Below are positions 45,110-46,147 of a DNA stretch of 46,147 nt, piece by piece; positions within the stretch are counted from its first letter, which is position 1; the number at the start of each line of letters is the position of its first letter. A program made the position numbers and the translations under genes. This DNA is from Actinophytocola sp. Lineage in GTDB: Bacteria > Actinomycetota > Actinomycetes > Mycobacteriales > Pseudonocardiaceae. Under the pieces are notes generated by a model. The model was not told the DNA's origin. It worked only from the letters and a program-made list of their open reading frames with translations, and did not search any database. The DNA lies in NCBI GenBank assembly GCA_009377385.1, contig WHUD01000023.1, forward strand, positions 1 through 46,147, written 5' to 3'.

Positions 45110-45115
45110 CTGAAG

Positions 45116-45129
45116 ACCACCAAGGTGGT
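45116..45129. terminator. Short hairpin between prim-pol gene and helicase
   Basis: ACCACC-AA-GGTGGT just after the prim-pol stop. It is small and lacks a U-tract, but lies between convergent genes, where a bidirectional terminator is expected. Confidence 0.4.
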
Positions 45130-45201
45130 TGTGCTCACCGTGATACCCGCGCTGCGCTTCCCGCCCACCGGCATAGGGGACATCTCCCGCCCCCACGTCC
45201 C

Positions 45202-46147
45202 CTACGCCGGTAGACCAGCGCGGACCGCCCCGAGCACGGTATCGAGCACTGCCACCGCGCCCGCCTTGTCCAGCGGTTCGTTGCCGTTCCCGCACTTCGG
45301 CGACTGGACGCAGGACGGGCACCCTGCCGGACACTCGCAGGAGACGATCGCCTCCCGCGTAGCTGCCAGCCATGGGACCAAAGCGGCATGGCCGCGATCG
45401 GCGAATCCCGCGCCCCCGGGATGGCCATCATGCACGAACACCGTCGCCTCCCCGGTGTCAGCGTGCAAGGCGGTGGAGACCCCGCCGATGTCCCATCGGT
45501 CACAGGTAGCGAACAGCGGTAGCAGTCCGATCGCCGCGTGTTCGGCGGCATGCAGGGAGCCGGGGATGCGCGCTGAGGTCAACCCAGCGCCCCCCGGCTC
45601 CCTGCCACTCAACAGCTCGTCGCTGATCGTGTACCAGACCGCGCGGGTGCGAAGTGTGCGCTCCGGCAGATCCAGCGGCACCTGGTCGATCACCTCGCCG
45701 GACGGCAACCGTCGCAGGTAGCCAACGACCTGCGAGGTCACCGCGACCTGGCCGAGGCAGACCGTCACGTCGCCGAAGACCTCCCGCGACGTCGTCTCAA
45801 GCACCTCGATGTCGGTCACGTCGCGCGCCGACGTGTTCCACTCCGGGTTCTCCGCGTGAACCAGTGCGATGCCGGCGTCCAGGTCCAGTTCGTCGACGAC
45901 GAACGAAGCGCCCTGGTGCAGGTACACCGCGCCCGAATGCACCGTGGCACAGGCCGCCGCGCTGTCAACCGTGCCCAGCACCCGGGAGGTCTCCGCCTCC
46001 ACGATCATCACCTGGTCGTTGCCCGACCCACGGATGCCGACCTGCCCGTGCGGACGCTGCCGCGACGTCCAGTACCACCCGCTCGCGCGCCGCCGCAGCA
46101 GCTTGTCGTCCACCAGCGTCGCCAGGACCTCCCGCGCCGCGTCCCCA
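45202..46147 (-). CDS. DEAD/DEAH helicase, C-terminal DUF1998 part (partial)
   Basis: The 3' end of a gene cut by the window edge; about 315 codons are visible with an open frame to 46147. The sequence matches the C-terminal region of MrfA-like helicases: the Cys cluster CECPAGCPSCVQSPKCGNGN binds zinc, and DNQVMIVEAETSR and VHDGHPGGAGFADRG are DUF1998-type blocks. Such helicases act in DNA repair. The counterpart is Rv3649. The catalytic helicase motifs lie outside the window. Confidence 0.88.
   Translation of the reverse strand, partial: GDAAREVLATLVDDKLLRRRASGWYWTSRQRPHGQVGIRGSGNDQVMIVEAETSRVLGTVDSAAACATVHSGAVYLHQGASFVVDELDLDAGIALVHAENPEWNTSARDVTDIEVLETTSREVFGDVTVCLGQVAVTSQVVGYLRRLPSGEVIDQVPLDLPERTLRTRAVWYTISDELLSGREPGGAGLTSARIPGSLHAAEHAAIGLLPLFATCDRWDIGGVSTALHADTGEATVFVHDGHPGGAGFADRGHAALVPWLAATREAIVSCECPAGCPSCVQSPKCGNGNEPLDKAGAVAVLDTVLGAVRAGLPA

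Overview
High-GC actinobacterial chromosome. Gene content (WhiB regulator, paired ArsA-type ATPases, MarP-type protease, CRP, compact Tad cluster) and GTG/TTG starts point to Mycobacteriales or Pseudonocardiales; Pseudonocardiaceae is my best guess, by inference only. No phage, CRISPR array or intact insertion sequence is visible, and one tRNA gene (Pro, CGG) is present.

Layout. 1-5.1 kb: a small membrane protein, a nitroreductase, a PIG-V-like mannosyltransferase, and the aspartate-pathway operon ask-asd with an internal start for the kinase beta subunit. 5.1-12.1 kb: a looser accessory stretch with a broken rtcB, a remnant of a deazaflavin-type oxidoreductase facing a TetR gene, a PLP lyase, an orphan secreted protein, a frameshifted esterase and an FMN reductase. 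12.1-15.1 kb: an S9 peptidase, tRNA-Pro and a metallophosphoesterase. 15.1-46.1 kb: a block whose order resembles, from memory, Mycobacterium tuberculosis Rv3683 to Rv3649: metallophosphoesterase, ponA2-like PBP, whiB4-like, two ArsA-like ATPases, RidA, metallo-beta-lactamase fold, crp, nth, TlpA-like thioredoxin, CoA-type NUDIX, marP, ephE-like, holin-like, nhaA, acs, HAD phosphatase, then the ssd-tadA-tadB-tadC-pilin-tadE cluster and the end of a DUF1998 helicase.

Main observations. (1) The 660-bp gene-free gap between the HAD phosphatase and an RpiR regulator has a promoter with 17-bp spacing on the minus strand, a perfect CRP-type palindrome inside its spacer, and a strong hairpin about 245 nt downstream. 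In M. tuberculosis the region after the same HAD gene encodes the abundant RNA MTS2823 (Ms1 family, RNA-polymerase core binding), so I propose an Ms1-like RNA here. (2) Two families of 21-22-bp tandem repeats form five small arrays. Four of them abut the stop codon of a gene and keep a fixed orientation relative to it. (3) Two clear frameshift lesions occur: a 7-nt deletion in rtcB and a 1-nt loss in an HSL-type esterase. (4) Several proteins keep a fold but lose key residues: an EphE-like hydrolase without its nucleophile, an Ssd/TadZ protein with a degraded P-loop and a Fic-like protein without the Fic motif.
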